Assembly: GCA_937975765.1 (NCBI GenBank) | Contig: CALJUR010000019.1 | Location: 38,168-102,167 of the forward strand | Source: an uncultured Myxococcales bacterium | GTDB taxonomy: Bacteria > Myxococcota_A > UBA9042 > DTJE01 | DNA: 64,000 bases | Reading direction: 5' to 3' | Part shown: piece after piece, positions 40,171 to 49,872 of the stretch | How the letters are laid out: every line of letters starts with the position of its first letter | Position numbering within the stretch: position 1 is the stretch's first letter | Notes under the pieces: generated by a model | What the model was told of the DNA's origin: nothing | Databases searched by the model: none | The model's input: only the letters and a program-made list of their open reading frames with translations | Program-made: the position numbers and the translations under genes

Positions 40171-40833
40171 ATGGACGCGAGTCCGGGAACGGTGCACGGA
40201 CGCCCGGAGGGGGGACGGGCCGGCCGGCAATCCGGGATGCCGCTGGCGGGCCTTGCGGTGGTGCTGGTGGTGCTGGTCGTGTCCCCCGCGGCGACGGCGC
40301 GGGTGCCCCTTCAGGTCTCGGGATACGGCGCGGCCTGGCCGGCGACCTGGTGGCACACCTGGCTGGACGGCGGGGACTTCGTCGACCGGCACGGCCTGTC
40401 GAACGGTGGCGGCGTTTCGCTGGAGGCGTTCGCGACGCCATGGCTGGCGGTGGGCGTGCTGGCGGACGCGATGGCGGTGTCGGCGCCCGGCGGGGCGTAC
40501 CCTTCCCCGGTGCCGGTGGTCGGGATGCTGGCATCGGCACGGCTGGTGCTGCCGGCGCGGGGGCAGCGCGTCGTGGAGCCCTACCTGCGCGTGGCGGCGG
40601 GATACGCGCTGTTCGTGCCGGAGGGCGCGGGCCGCGAGCACGGCTGGGCGGTCCGATTCCGGCCGGGGGTGCAATACGTCGCCTTGAACGGCGCGACGAT
40701 CTTCCTGGAGGCGGGCTACCACCACGACGGCTACCGGCACGACTACCGGGGGCAGGACGACGACCCGGGCGGGGACCTGCGGGTCATGCTGCACGCGCTG
40801 GAGGTCTGCCTGGGCCTCGGGTGGCGATTCTGA
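40171..40833 (+). CDS. Small outer-membrane beta-barrel-like protein
   Basis: A 220-aa exported protein with alternating strands typical of an eight-stranded barrel, ending in Phe (VCLGLGWRF). The signal peptide is MPLAGLAVVLVVLVVSPAATA with an Arg-rich segment ahead of it. I keep ATG 40171 so that the basic n-region is included; ATG 40237 is the alternative. A TAGAAT -10 box lies at 40145-40150. The function is unknown. It converges on the GH31 gene with a 30-bp gap. Confidence 0.65.
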   Translation: MDASPGTVHGRPEGGRAGRQSGMPLAGLAVVLVVLVVSPAATARVPLQVSGYGAAWPATWWHTWLDGGDFVDRHGLSNGGGVSLEAFATPWLAVGVLADAMAVSAPGGAYPSPVPVVGMLASARLVLPARGQRVVEPYLRVAAGYALFVPEGAGREHGWAVRFRPGVQYVALNGATIFLEAGYHHDGYRHDYRGQDDDPGGDLRVMLHALEVCLGLGWRF

Positions 40834-40863
40834 CGCCGGGGCCCGGGTGGGAAGCGCTCCTGG

Positions 40864-43158
40864 TCAGGGCACGTCGATCCCCTCGGCGCGCAGGGCGGAC
40901 GGCAGCGTGGCCGCCGCCCCGGATCCGGTCCGGAGGAAGACTGGCGGCTGTCCCGGCGGTGCCTCCACCGCGACGTCCAGGCCGGTCGCCGCGTCCCCGG
41001 CGTGGACGTCGCCGGACCACAGGTGCCTCCATTCCCCCGGGGGCAGCCACACCGTCCGCCGCGACACGCAGGCGTCGTCTCCGTTGCACGGCTCCATCAC
41101 CGGGGCGACCAGCACGTCGGGACCCAGCAGGAACTCGTCGTGGACCTGCCAGGCGCGGTCGATTCCCGGGAACTGCAGGGCGGCGTGCCGGACGACGGGG
41201 TGGCCGGTCGATGCGGCCTCCCGGAAGAGGTCGCGCCGATAGGCGCCGAGGGCCTTGAAGACGCGGCTGAACCGGGCGAAGTGGGCGGCCAGGACCTCGT
41301 CGGAGTACACCTGCGCGTTGCGGACCGGCTGGTTGCCCTCGTGGGTGCGCAGCAGGGTCGTGAAGGCGTTCATCTCCACCCAGCGCATCAGCAGTTCGCG
41401 GCTGCGCTGGACCGGCGGGTCCCCGACCGGCACGCCGGTGAAGCCGCCCGCATCCGAGTGGTTCAGCGCGATGCCCGAGAAGCCGCCGTTCAGCAGCCCG
41501 TGCAGCGCGCTTTGCAACCCGTCGAACCGGTCCCAGGTGACGGCCTGGTCGCCCTCCCACTGCAGGCCGCTGAAGGCCGGCGTCCGCGTGAATCCCGACC
41601 GGTGGAAGACCAGGGCGTCCGGCAGCCGCCCGGCCTCCTCCAGGGCCTCCCGGTGCAGCCGCGCCCACTCCTCGGGATAGCGGTTGTGCCACGCGGCGGC
41701 CGGTTCGCCCGACGCCAGCACGGCGTCGAAGGGCAGGGCCTCGGCATAGTCGGCCATCCAGCCGTCGCAGCGGGCCCGTCCCAGCATCTCGTCCTTCAGC
41801 ACCGCCTTCATCCAGTCGCGCGCGGCGGGCGACGACAGGTCCAGCAGCGCCACCTGGAACACCCCCTGCTGCAGCAGGTAGGGCTGGCCCGCGGCCGTGC
41901 GCACGACGTGGCCCGCCTGCACCGCCTCGCGATACAGGTTCCTGGAGGCCGGGTCCGCGTCGCCCGGCAGGTCGCGGAACATGGGGTTCACGTAGCACAG
42001 CACGCGGGCCCCGGCCGCCGTCAGGGCATCCACGTACGCGTTCCAGGCGGGCTGCCGCGACGGGGCCAGCGCCCAGTTCCACAGGACCTGCTCGCCCAGC
42101 AGGGTCGTCGAGGTGCCGCACCAGGTCTGGTTCCAGACGGCGGAGACCCGGGCCCCGGCCGCCTGGAGGGTGGCCAGCCGTTGCAGGCCCTCGGGCAGGT
42201 CCCGGGCCAGTGCCACCACGGCTCCCTCGTCCAGGAAGGACGGCGGTTCGCGCATGCGGCCGGCATGCTCCGTGAAGCGCTCCACCAGTTCCATCGGCGA
42301 CCGCCCGTGCAGCACGCGCCCCTTCAGGACCGGTGCCCAGGCCCGCGCCTCGATGCGATCCGCCGCCCGAAGGTCGAACACCGAGGTTTCCACGTTCTCC
42401 AGGAAGAACGAACGGTTGTGGCGGGTCAGGACGTGCGGGACCGCGTGGTACGTCGTCGTCTCGTCCCCGGACGACCCGGGCGACAGCAGTTCCATCGTCT
42501 CGCTGACGGACGGCTCGCCCCGCCCGATGCCCTGCTCGCGCGCCAGGATCGGCCACGAGCGCCCGGAGAGGTCCAGGGTGTCGTGCGGGAACTGTTCGCC
42601 CAGGCCGAAGACCGCCTCGTCCTGTTCGCGCGCCGCCCGCAGGCGCCAGGCGTCGACCGGCCCGCCTTCCGCCCGGACCTCGAACGCCAGGTGGTGCGGT
42701 TGCGGCTGGCACAGCCGCACCTCGTAGGCGCGACCCTCGCAGCCGGGAACGCCGGCGCCCAGCGTTCCCGCCAGGACCAGGTTCGATCCGTCCGAGCGCG
42801 TCGTGGCGGGCGGACCTGCGGGGCAGGCCCCCTCGACTTTCTCGCCGACCGTGAAGGCGCCCAGGGTCTCGGCGACCTCGAGGCGCCCCTGAAGGATCGC
42901 CAGGTCCGGCGCGCCGGGCAGCGCGAACAGGACCCGCCCCGGTTCGTCGGCGTGCGTGACCGTCCAGCCGCCGCCGGCCTCGATCGCCACCCGGAAGCTG
43001 CCGGCCGCGAAGGAGCCCGGCGAGGCCGGGATCGCCGGGGCGGTCATGCCCGCGAAGTCGCACGGCGAGGCGGGGACAACGGCCTCTCCGTCACCGCACG
43101 AAAGGGCGAACGCGACCGCCAGGATCGGGACCCGGATCCGGGAGAGCCGGCCAGCCAC
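40864..43158 (-). CDS. GH31 family glycosidase lipoprotein, sulfoquinovosidase-like subfamily
   Basis: A 764-aa lipoprotein (lipobox ALSC; GTG start at 43158). The GH31 barrel is complete. The nucleophile D470 lies in DGWMADYAEALP and the acid/base D537 in WEGDQAVTW. The conserved LNHSDAGG and TLLRTHEGNQPVRN also match E. coli YihQ closely. Two residues that bind the sulfonate in characterised sulfoquinovosidases differ: the Arg of their R-x-x-W pair is Gln here (EQVLWNW; Trp kept), and the Tyr after HSDxGG is Phe. The substrate may thus be another alpha-glycoside. Numbers refer to the GTG start. The promoter lies at 43185-43212. Confidence 0.85.
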   Translation of the reverse strand: MAGRLSRIRVPILAVAFALSCGDGEAVVPASPCDFAGMTAPAIPASPGSFAAGSFRVAIEAGGGWTVTHADEPGRVLFALPGAPDLAILQGRLEVAETLGAFTVGEKVEGACPAGPPATTRSDGSNLVLAGTLGAGVPGCEGRAYEVRLCQPQPHHLAFEVRAEGGPVDAWRLRAAREQDEAVFGLGEQFPHDTLDLSGRSWPILAREQGIGRGEPSVSETMELLSPGSSGDETTTYHAVPHVLTRHNRSFFLENVETSVFDLRAADRIEARAWAPVLKGRVLHGRSPMELVERFTEHAGRMREPPSFLDEGAVVALARDLPEGLQRLATLQAAGARVSAVWNQTWCGTSTTLLGEQVLWNWALAPSRQPAWNAYVDALTAAGARVLCYVNPMFRDLPGDADPASRNLYREAVQAGHVVRTAAGQPYLLQQGVFQVALLDLSSPAARDWMKAVLKDEMLGRARCDGWMADYAEALPFDAVLASGEPAAAWHNRYPEEWARLHREALEEAGRLPDALVFHRSGFTRTPAFSGLQWEGDQAVTWDRFDGLQSALHGLLNGGFSGIALNHSDAGGFTGVPVGDPPVQRSRELLMRWVEMNAFTTLLRTHEGNQPVRNAQVYSDEVLAAHFARFSRVFKALGAYRRDLFREAASTGHPVVRHAALQFPGIDRAWQVHDEFLLGPDVLVAPVMEPCNGDDACVSRRTVWLPPGEWRHLWSGDVHAGDAATGLDVAVEAPPGQPPVFLRTGSGAAATLPSALRAEGIDVP

Positions 43159-43184
43159 GGTGTTCCCCTTCCAGGAATAGGCCC

Positions 43185-43212
43185 ATTCTTCCGCCGGGAG
43201 GAGCGGTGTCAA
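43185..43212 (-). promoter_or_regulatory. Predicted promoter of the GH31 gene
   Basis: Perfect TTGACA (43212-43207), 16 bp, AAGAAT (43190-43185), about 27 bp before the GTG start. Confidence 0.5.
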
Positions 43213-43292
43213 GGAAGGCATTGTATGGCAGTCGGTGCCACTTGTCGCGATGGAAGTGCTAGCATTCCGTTTCCCCGGGGCGGGAGCCTCCC

Positions 43293-46200
43293 ATGAGCCG
43301 AGTCCTCCTGGCGACCCTGACGGCCCTGGTGTCCGGCCTGGCGGCGGCTTCCTGCGGGGGCGGCGCTTCGTCTCCGGACCCGGGGGTGCCCGACGTCGCC
43401 GACGTGCCGGAGGATCCGGCGACGGACCCTGCATCCGACGCCTTGGCGGACGACCCGCGCGGGGAGGGCCCCGACGTCCCGGAGGCCGAGGGCGATCTGC
43501 CTTCGGACGCCGCCGCCGATCTGCCCGGCGAACCGGGCGACGAGGGGCCCGAGGCGACCGACTGGCACCTGCCGGCCCTCGCCTCGTGCGCCCCCGCGGG
43601 CCCGGCCTGCGAGGCGTACCCGGCCGGCGCGTTCGCCGCCACGATCCGTCCCGACTTCTTCCACCCCTACGAGACCTACCCCGAGGACAACCTGCCCGAC
43701 CCGTCCGACGGCCGCCGGGTGCAGGTGGCCGCGGTGGCTTCCGCGGGAGGGGCCGTGACGCGGGTGGAGATCCGCGGCCGCGACGTGACGCCGCTGATCC
43801 TGCCGCAGGCCGGGGCGATCGACCCGCCGCCGCCCGGGGTCCTGGACCTGCTGTCCCAGGCCGGCGGCTTCCACTGGGTGCACGTGTGGCCGCTGGCCCT
43901 GCAGGCCGGCCAGCCGTTCTTCCTGGCGATGCACCTGCACGACGCGGCGGTGGACGGCGAGGCGACGCTGCCCGTGCGGGTGACGACCGACGCCGGCGTC
44001 GCGTTCGAGGCCGAGGTCCCGATGGCGCGTGCGGCCGTGCGGGTGACCTACGTGACCACCACGGAGGACTTCGGCACCCTGCTGATCCACGTCCGCAACG
44101 ACGACGCCCTGCCCCGGACGCTGGCCCGCCTGGTGGTGAACGGCCAGGACCTGACCGACGCCGCGTGCGTCCCCTTGCCCGTGCTGGCCCCCGGCGAGAC
44201 GGCGCTGTGGACCGTGCCCCTGTGCCGGCCGCTGCACCCCGGCGACCCCTGGACCGTGGTGGCGGACTTCGACGGCGCCCCCTCCACCGCCGCGGCCGGC
44301 CGCGTCATCCTGCCCCACTACCCGATCCACGCCTGGGTCGACGAGGGCGACTGCCCGTTCCCCGGCGCCAACTGGCAGAACTACCTGGCCCACCGCGAGA
44401 AGGGCTTCGACATGCCCTTCCTGCGGGGGTCGTTCGGGAAGCCCGGGTGCAACGGTGCCACCGCCCGCGAGATCGTGTCGAAGTCCGCCCATATCCCCGA
44501 CCAGTACTACCTGCTGGACGAGTGGGCCGACGTCGCCGGCCTGGACGACACCCGGCTGGCCCGCCTTCTGGGGGACGAGGTGGACAGCGACTGGGAGGCC
44601 AAGCCCTGGAAGGTGTCCCTGGACGCCAGGCGGAGCTGGGGCGCCAGTCCCCGGATGACCACCTACATCGGCGGGGCCCGGCACCGGCGGACCGGCGCCT
44701 ACGCGGGGCTGGCGGACGTGCAGGGCTTCGACATCTACTCGGCCGCTTGCGCCCCGACGATCCTGGACGTGGTGATCCCGCCCCTGCGCGCCCCCTTCGA
44801 CTACTGCCGGGCCGTGCGCGAGAACCAGGCCCCCGGGCCGCACTGGTTCTACAGCCAGGGCATCGCGGGCTGGGGATCGGAGGGGGCCCGGCGGGACCCG
44901 GACGCCCTGGAACTGAAGGTGGCCGCGATGTCCGTGGCGGCCTGCGGGTCGAAGGGCCTGATGTACTTCATGACGCAGATGGAACGCGTCGACGACGTGC
45001 CGGCGACCTGGGACGCGATGGGCGAGGTGAACCGCGTGATCCGGGCGGTCCGGGAGTTCCTGCGGGAAGGCGATGCGACCGGCGGGGCGCGGGCCGGCGA
45101 CCCGGACGTGCTGCTGGACGCGATCCGCGCGCGGGATGCCATCGTGGTGCCGGTGGTCAACGCCCGCGTGGGCGAGGCCTTGGACATGGTCCGGTGCCTG
45201 TTCGAGGCGGACCCGCACTGGACCGTAAAGGACGTCACGACCGACGTGGCGGTGGACGTCCCGGCCGATTTCGAGGTGGCGGACCTGCTGGAGGTGGTAG
45301 ACGGGGCGGTGGTGCCGGTCACCGAACCGGCGCATGCCGTGGGGCGCACGGTGACGATTCCCGGCGTGGTCCTGACGAACGACCGCCCCTACCGGGTGTT
45401 CGTGCTGGCCCGGACGGCCGACGTGGCCGATCGGATGCGGGCGGCCGTGCCGGTGGCGGACGCGGGGCCGGAACCCGCCTCCCCGGTCCTGCAGGCCGTG
45501 GCCACCTGCGCGCCGCCGGCCGCCGCCTGCGACGCCCCGATCGTGGACGCCGGACTCAAGGCGTCGTATCGCAAGGACTTCTTCTATCCCTACGAGGTCT
45601 ATCCCGAGGCGTCCATCCCCGACCCGGTGGACGGCGGCCGGGTCCAGGCCGTCGCGCTGGCGGCCGCCTCGGGCAACGTCATCCGCGTCGAGGTCCAGGG
45701 CCGCGACGTGACGGCGCTGGCCAGCGACGCCGGGGGCGAGGAGCCCCCGGTCGAGGTGGCGGAGATCGCGGGCGACGACTGGATGCACTGGATCCATGTC
45801 TGGCCGCGCCAGGTCGTGGCCGGGCAGCCGATCTGGGTGGCCTTCCACTCGGGGCAGGCCTGGCTGGACCAGGCGGCGTCGGTGTCGGTCCGGGTGACCA
45901 CGGACCAGGGCGTCGCCCTCGACGGCAACTTCACGCCCGCGATCGCGCCCGTCCCCTTCGGGTACGTCGTCCCCGACCCCGGATACGCGTCCTTCCGCAT
46001 GCACCTGCGCAACGCCTCGGACGCCCCGCGGACGCTGGTCCGGCTGGTGGTGGACGGCCGCGACGTGACGGGCTCGGCCTGCATCCCGGACCGTGCCGTG
46101 CGGCCGGGCCAGGCGGTGATGTGGACGGTGCCGCTGTGCGCGGCGGCGGCCCGGGGCGACGCCTGGACCGCGGTCGCCGAGTGGGACGACGGCACCCACT

Positions 46201-47396
46201 CCGTCGCGGCCGGCCGCGTGGTCGCGCCCCACTTCGGCATCCACACCTGGCCGTCGTCGTCGGACTGCCCGTTCCCGGGCGCGAACGACGCGAACTGGCG
46301 CAGGCACTGGGAGGCGGGCTTCGACACCCCGTTCCTGTGGAAGCCCGGCTACGCGGGCTACGAGGGCTGCAACGGCGCGAACGCGCAGGCGATCCTGTCG
46401 GCGGCGGAACCGATCCCCGGCCAGTGGCTGATGGTCAGCAAGGACATTCCGGTGGACGGCCACGATACCGACCGGTTGATGTGGTTCACCGGGGACGAGC
46501 CCGACGGCGAGACCGGCACGGCCCCCTGGGGCAAGTCGAGGCACAGCATCCGGCTGTGGCAGCAGACGCCCGGGATGGCCACGTACGTCGGCGGGTCGCG
46601 CCACCGGCACAACGGCGCGTTCGCGGGCGTCACGGACATCCAGGGCTTCGACATCTACGTCTCGGCGTGCGCCCCCTACATCCTGGACTACGGGACGTTC
46701 CCGCCCCTGCGGGCGCCGTTCGACTTCGCCCGGGCGGTGCGCTTCAACCAGCAGCCGCTGCCGACGTGGTTCTACAGCCACGGGATGCTGGGGGCCACGG
46801 AACTGGACCGCCAGCCCAGCCCCGCGGAACTCTGGGTCGAGGCCCTGTCCCCCGTCGCGGCCGGCACGAAGGGCCTGATGTACTTCCAGTCGAACATGGG
46901 CGCGGCCGACCGGCATCCCGCGTCCTGGCAGGCCATCGCCGATGCCAACCGGATGGTCCGCGGCGTTCGGGCGCTGCTGGCGCAGGGCGACCCCACGGGC
47001 CAGGTCGTCGCAACGCCCGTCGGCGCGGTGCTGGCGGACGGCATCCGGGCCCCGGACGCGCTGGTGGTGCCGGTGATCGACGTGAAGGCCGACGTCGAGA
47101 TGTCGGACGTCCGGTGCCTCTTCGAGCAGGACCCGCACTGGATCCTGGCCGACGTCGGGGCCGCCGTGCGGGTGGCCGTGCCGGACGACCTGCCCGTCGC
47201 GGAGGTCTTCGAGGTGCGGGACGGCGCGGTGGTGCCGCCCGACGGCGTTCCCTACGCCCTGGGCCGCGACGTGGTCCTCCCGTCGGTGATGCTGTCCGAG
47301 GCGCGTCCCGTGCGCCTGTTCGTGCTGGCCGCGTCGGCCGAGGTGGCCGGGAGGGTGGCCCGGGACCTGGAGATCCCCTCCTTGCCGCCCCCTTGA
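43293..47396 (+). CDS. Large lipoprotein with two tandem homologous ~630-aa units, function unknown
   Basis: A 1367-aa lipoprotein (lipobox AASC, acidic linker to about residue 95). Residues 97-730 and 736-1367 are homologous along their full length. Both have a CAP...C start, DFF(H/Y)PYE(T/V)YPE, GRDVT, HVWP, W(V/T)...DCPFPGAN, GDE(V/P)D, TY(I/V)GG(A/S)RHR and QGFDIY..ACAP.ILD. Both also carry FYS(Q/H)G and KGLMYF. The second half of each unit looks like a TIM-barrel glycosidase (beta strands ending GDE, WFYS), with a beta-sandwich ahead of it. I cannot assign a family. Both copies keep the conserved acidic residues, so both may be active. Confidence 0.8.
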   Translation: MSRVLLATLTALVSGLAAASCGGGASSPDPGVPDVADVPEDPATDPASDALADDPRGEGPDVPEAEGDLPSDAAADLPGEPGDEGPEATDWHLPALASCAPAGPACEAYPAGAFAATIRPDFFHPYETYPEDNLPDPSDGRRVQVAAVASAGGAVTRVEIRGRDVTPLILPQAGAIDPPPPGVLDLLSQAGGFHWVHVWPLALQAGQPFFLAMHLHDAAVDGEATLPVRVTTDAGVAFEAEVPMARAAVRVTYVTTTEDFGTLLIHVRNDDALPRTLARLVVNGQDLTDAACVPLPVLAPGETALWTVPLCRPLHPGDPWTVVADFDGAPSTAAAGRVILPHYPIHAWVDEGDCPFPGANWQNYLAHREKGFDMPFLRGSFGKPGCNGATAREIVSKSAHIPDQYYLLDEWADVAGLDDTRLARLLGDEVDSDWEAKPWKVSLDARRSWGASPRMTTYIGGARHRRTGAYAGLADVQGFDIYSAACAPTILDVVIPPLRAPFDYCRAVRENQAPGPHWFYSQGIAGWGSEGARRDPDALELKVAAMSVAACGSKGLMYFMTQMERVDDVPATWDAMGEVNRVIRAVREFLREGDATGGARAGDPDVLLDAIRARDAIVVPVVNARVGEALDMVRCLFEADPHWTVKDVTTDVAVDVPADFEVADLLEVVDGAVVPVTEPAHAVGRTVTIPGVVLTNDRPYRVFVLARTADVADRMRAAVPVADAGPEPASPVLQAVATCAPPAAACDAPIVDAGLKASYRKDFFYPYEVYPEASIPDPVDGGRVQAVALAAASGNVIRVEVQGRDVTALASDAGGEEPPVEVAEIAGDDWMHWIHVWPRQVVAGQPIWVAFHSGQAWLDQAASVSVRVTTDQGVALDGNFTPAIAPVPFGYVVPDPGYASFRMHLRNASDAPRTLVRLVVDGRDVTGSACIPDRAVRPGQAVMWTVPLCAAAARGDAWTAVAEWDDGTHSVAAGRVVAPHFGIHTWPSSSDCPFPGANDANWRRHWEAGFDTPFLWKPGYAGYEGCNGANAQAILSAAEPIPGQWLMVSKDIPVDGHDTDRLMWFTGDEPDGETGTAPWGKSRHSIRLWQQTPGMATYVGGSRHRHNGAFAGVTDIQGFDIYVSACAPYILDYGTFPPLRAPFDFARAVRFNQQPLPTWFYSHGMLGATELDRQPSPAELWVEALSPVAAGTKGLMYFQSNMGAADRHPASWQAIADANRMVRGVRALLAQGDPTGQVVATPVGAVLADGIRAPDALVVPVIDVKADVEMSDVRCLFEQDPHWILADVGAAVRVAVPDDLPVAEVFEVRDGAVVPPDGVPYALGRDVVLPSVMLSEARPVRLFVLAASAEVAGRVARDLEIPSLPPP

Positions 47397-47428
47397 CGGC
47401 GACCGGCATGGTGGCCTCGCGGCCGCAG

Positions 47429-48877
47429 CTATTCGGCCGGAGTCGCCGAACAGACGACGGGGGCTTCGACCGTGCAGGTCTCGCCGTCCGGGACCGGGGT
47501 TCCCGCCAGGCGCGCGCGAATCCACGCCAACTGTTCGGGCAGGGACCACAGGGCGGCCTGGGTGTGGCCGGCCCCCCGGCATTCCAGGAAGTCCAGCCGG
47601 TAGCCCTTCGAGCACAGGGCCTCGAAATCGATCTTCTGGCTGTCCGTGTCCACGACGGTGTCGTTCTCGGCGTACACCATCAGGGTCGGCGTGTGACGCA
47701 AGGGCAGGACCGGGGAGGTACCCAGCGAGTTCTCCTGGTAGTAGCAATTCCAGGGGCCGATGTCGTCAAAGCGCCGCTCCTGGACGGCCTTCGTGAAGTC
47801 CGTGTCGAACAGCAGGTCCAGGGTCGCGGTGTCCGGGTCGATGCCCAGGTCGATCGAGCAGCGGTTCTCCGGGAAGACCAGGGCCTCGGCGTTGTCGGCG
47901 AAGTAGTGGGGGGCGACATTGGTGAACGCCATCGCGAGGTCCGCGGTCCTCCCGTACCAGATCTGCAGGGTCAACAGGCTGATGGCGAACAGGCCGGTCG
48001 AGTCGCCGATCTCTTGCAGGGCCTTTGCCATCAGGGACAGCAGGTCCGTCGCCGGCGCCACGGCCACGACCGCGGCCACGTCGAATTCCGGCGCGTAGTA
48101 GGGCGCCCACAACTCGGTGAACAGCACGGCATGGCCGCCCTGGGACGCTCCCCACAGCGCGATCCGATTCGAGGCGGCCGGGGCGTCCTCCAGGGTGCCC
48201 AGGAGGGCCAGGCCGCCGCGCACGGCGTCCCAGGCGCCGATGGCGGTCTGCTCGCCGACCAGGTATCCGTGGCGCACGGTGGACGCCGCGCCGAACGAGT
48301 TCATCCCGATGTAGTCGGGGGCGATCACCACGAATCCCTGGGAGGCCAGCGCGGCGGGGAGCATGGCATCCGAAAACCAGCGGTCCTCGTTGCCGGGCGC
48401 GCACGGATCCGAGAACCCGGTCGTTCCGTGCGCATACATCAGGACCGGCACGGGGTCGGTCAGCGGGGCTTCGCCCACGGGAACGGCCAGCAGTGCCGTG
48501 GCCTCGATCGCTTGGCCGCGGTCCTGCGTGGAATAGCGAAAGCGGTACTCCCGGGTTCCGTAGGGCACCGGACCCAGCGCGGAGAACCCGGCCGAGGCCA
48601 GCAGCGACTCGATGGTGTCGGCGTCCAGGGACAGCATGTCGATGGACTCCGAGGCCACGACCTTCCCCAGCGTCGCCCGGTCCAGCAAGGCGTATTGGGG
48701 CATCCCGCACCGACCGGTCGGAGGGACGTAAGCCGCGTCGGCGGCGTTCGAGGCGTCCGTGGCCTCCGGCACATCCGTGACCGCGTCGCCTGGGGGCTCC
48801 TTCCCGCCGCATCCGGCCAGGGCCGGGCCAACGCCCGCGATGATCAGCAGTCCGGTCCAGCGGGGCAATCGTTTCAT
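47429..48877 (-). CDS. Secretory lipase-family lipoprotein (alpha/beta hydrolase)
   Basis: A 482-aa lipoprotein (lipobox LAGC, acidic linker). The hydrolase fold has VLMYAHGTTGFSDPCAP (oxyanion loop), VVIAPDYIGMNSFG and the nucleophile elbow GASQGGHA with S245. Near the end are YAENDTVVD (catalytic Asp) and CRGAGHTQAA (catalytic His). This is the pattern of the secretory lipase (LIP) family. Natural substrates may be triglycerides or other esters. The spacing from AAGGAG to the ATG is long (about 13 bp). It faces the duplicated lipoprotein gene convergently, 32 bp apart. Confidence 0.88.
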   Translation of the reverse strand: MKRLPRWTGLLIIAGVGPALAGCGGKEPPGDAVTDVPEATDASNAADAAYVPPTGRCGMPQYALLDRATLGKVVASESIDMLSLDADTIESLLASAGFSALGPVPYGTREYRFRYSTQDRGQAIEATALLAVPVGEAPLTDPVPVLMYAHGTTGFSDPCAPGNEDRWFSDAMLPAALASQGFVVIAPDYIGMNSFGAASTVRHGYLVGEQTAIGAWDAVRGGLALLGTLEDAPAASNRIALWGASQGGHAVLFTELWAPYYAPEFDVAAVVAVAPATDLLSLMAKALQEIGDSTGLFAISLLTLQIWYGRTADLAMAFTNVAPHYFADNAEALVFPENRCSIDLGIDPDTATLDLLFDTDFTKAVQERRFDDIGPWNCYYQENSLGTSPVLPLRHTPTLMVYAENDTVVDTDSQKIDFEALCSKGYRLDFLECRGAGHTQAALWSLPEQLAWIRARLAGTPVPDGETCTVEAPVVCSATPAE

Positions 48878-48963
48878 GCGGTGGGGACGCTCCTTGATCG
48901 CCGGCCCGGGCCGGCCGCCTGCCCTTCCACGTCGGCTCGCCCCGAGGGTCCCGGGCCGCGGGC

Positions 48964-49743
48964 CTACTCGACCTCGTACGTCACGTGCACGATGGTCAGG
49001 ATGTCCTTCTCCAGCGAGGATGTGTCGTTGTTGCCCTCCCACGAGGTGCTGGTGGAGTTCGCGGGGTTGATGTTGATGACGCCCATGTCCGCGGCACGCA
49101 GCCGGCCCACCTTGCCGCCACCGGCCTTGTCCAGCATGTTGTCTGCGCGGGCGCGGGCATCCCGGGCGGCCTCGGCCAGCATCTCGATCTTCAGTTCCCC
49201 GATCTTCGTGTAGTAGTAGGACGGCGGTGCCGACGAGATCGGCACGTCCTTCTCCAGCAGTTGCGTGATCTCGCGGGACACCCGCTCGACGCGGTCCACG
49301 TCGTTCGACCGCACCGTGACGCCCTGGCTGGTCTTGTAGCCGCGGAAGACGTGCCGCTGGATGCGATCGTCGCCGCTGCCCTGGTACTCGGTGGCGAAGA
49401 CCTCCTGGACCTGGGCCGACGTGACGCGCACCTCGTCGTCCTTCAGGCCCTGCGCGGCCAGGTATTCCCGGGCGGTCTGCATGTGCCCGGCCAGCGCGTG
49501 GTAGGCCGCGGTGCGGTCCAGGTCCAGCGTGGCGATCTCGGCGCTCCAGCCGATCTGGTCCGACAGGATGCGCTTCTTGGCCGAGCCGGTGACCTGGATG
49601 GTGCGGTCCGCGGGCCGCATCTTGACGCGCTCCCAGGCGCTGGCGGCCAGGTAGGTCGAGATGACCAGGCCGACGGCCAGGAACAGCAGGCCGGCCGTGA
49701 ACCGGTCCGTCTCGGCACGCTCGCGCTTCGCGGTCTCCGCCAT
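48964..49743 (-). CDS. SIMPL/DUF541 domain protein
   Basis: A 259-aa protein with one N-terminal membrane helix (FTAGLLFLAVGLVISTYLAA), so probably anchored with the domain outside the cytoplasm. The SIMPL domain begins TIQVTGSAKKRILSDQIGWS and includes LKDDEVRVTSAQVQE, the Tyr-rich PPSYYYTKIGELKIEM stretch and AARDARARADNML. Members include E. coli YggE, an envelope stress-related protein. The start has GGAGG at 7 bp. The promoter at 49780-49809 is strong and diverges from the next lipoprotein gene. Confidence 0.9.
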   Translation of the reverse strand: MAETAKRERAETDRFTAGLLFLAVGLVISTYLAASAWERVKMRPADRTIQVTGSAKKRILSDQIGWSAEIATLDLDRTAAYHALAGHMQTAREYLAAQGLKDDEVRVTSAQVQEVFATEYQGSGDDRIQRHVFRGYKTSQGVTVRSNDVDRVERVSREITQLLEKDVPISSAPPSYYYTKIGELKIEMLAEAARDARARADNMLDKAGGGKVGRLRAADMGVININPANSTSTSWEGNNDTSSLEKDILTIVHVTYEVE

Positions 49744-49779
49744 CGGGTCGCCTCCGGGCAGGGGAGAGGTGTCGCCGAC

Positions 49780-49809
49780 ACTGTAGGAGGGGCTTCCGGC
49801 CGATGTCAA
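49780..49809 (-). promoter_or_regulatory. Predicted promoter of the SIMPL gene
   Basis: Perfect TTGACA (49809-49804), 18 bp, TACAGT (49785-49780), with a 5' leader of about 30 nt. Confidence 0.55.
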
Positions 49810-49821
49810 TCCGGCGGTTCC

Positions 49822-49850
49822 TTGCAACCGCCCGGGACGTGGGGGATCCT
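49822..49850 (+). promoter_or_regulatory. Predicted promoter of the beta-propeller lipoprotein gene
   Basis: TTGCAA (49822-49827), 17 bp, GATCCT (49845-49850), 22 bp before the ATG. It is back to back with the SIMPL promoter. Confidence 0.4.
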
Positions 49851-49872
49851 TGGGCGGGCGGCGGGAGGGGGC

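Noticed and set aside
40864..43158. Calling the GH31 enzyme a sulfoquinovosidase outright
   Set aside because: Two sulfonate-contact residues differ from characterised enzymes, so only subfamily similarity is claimed.
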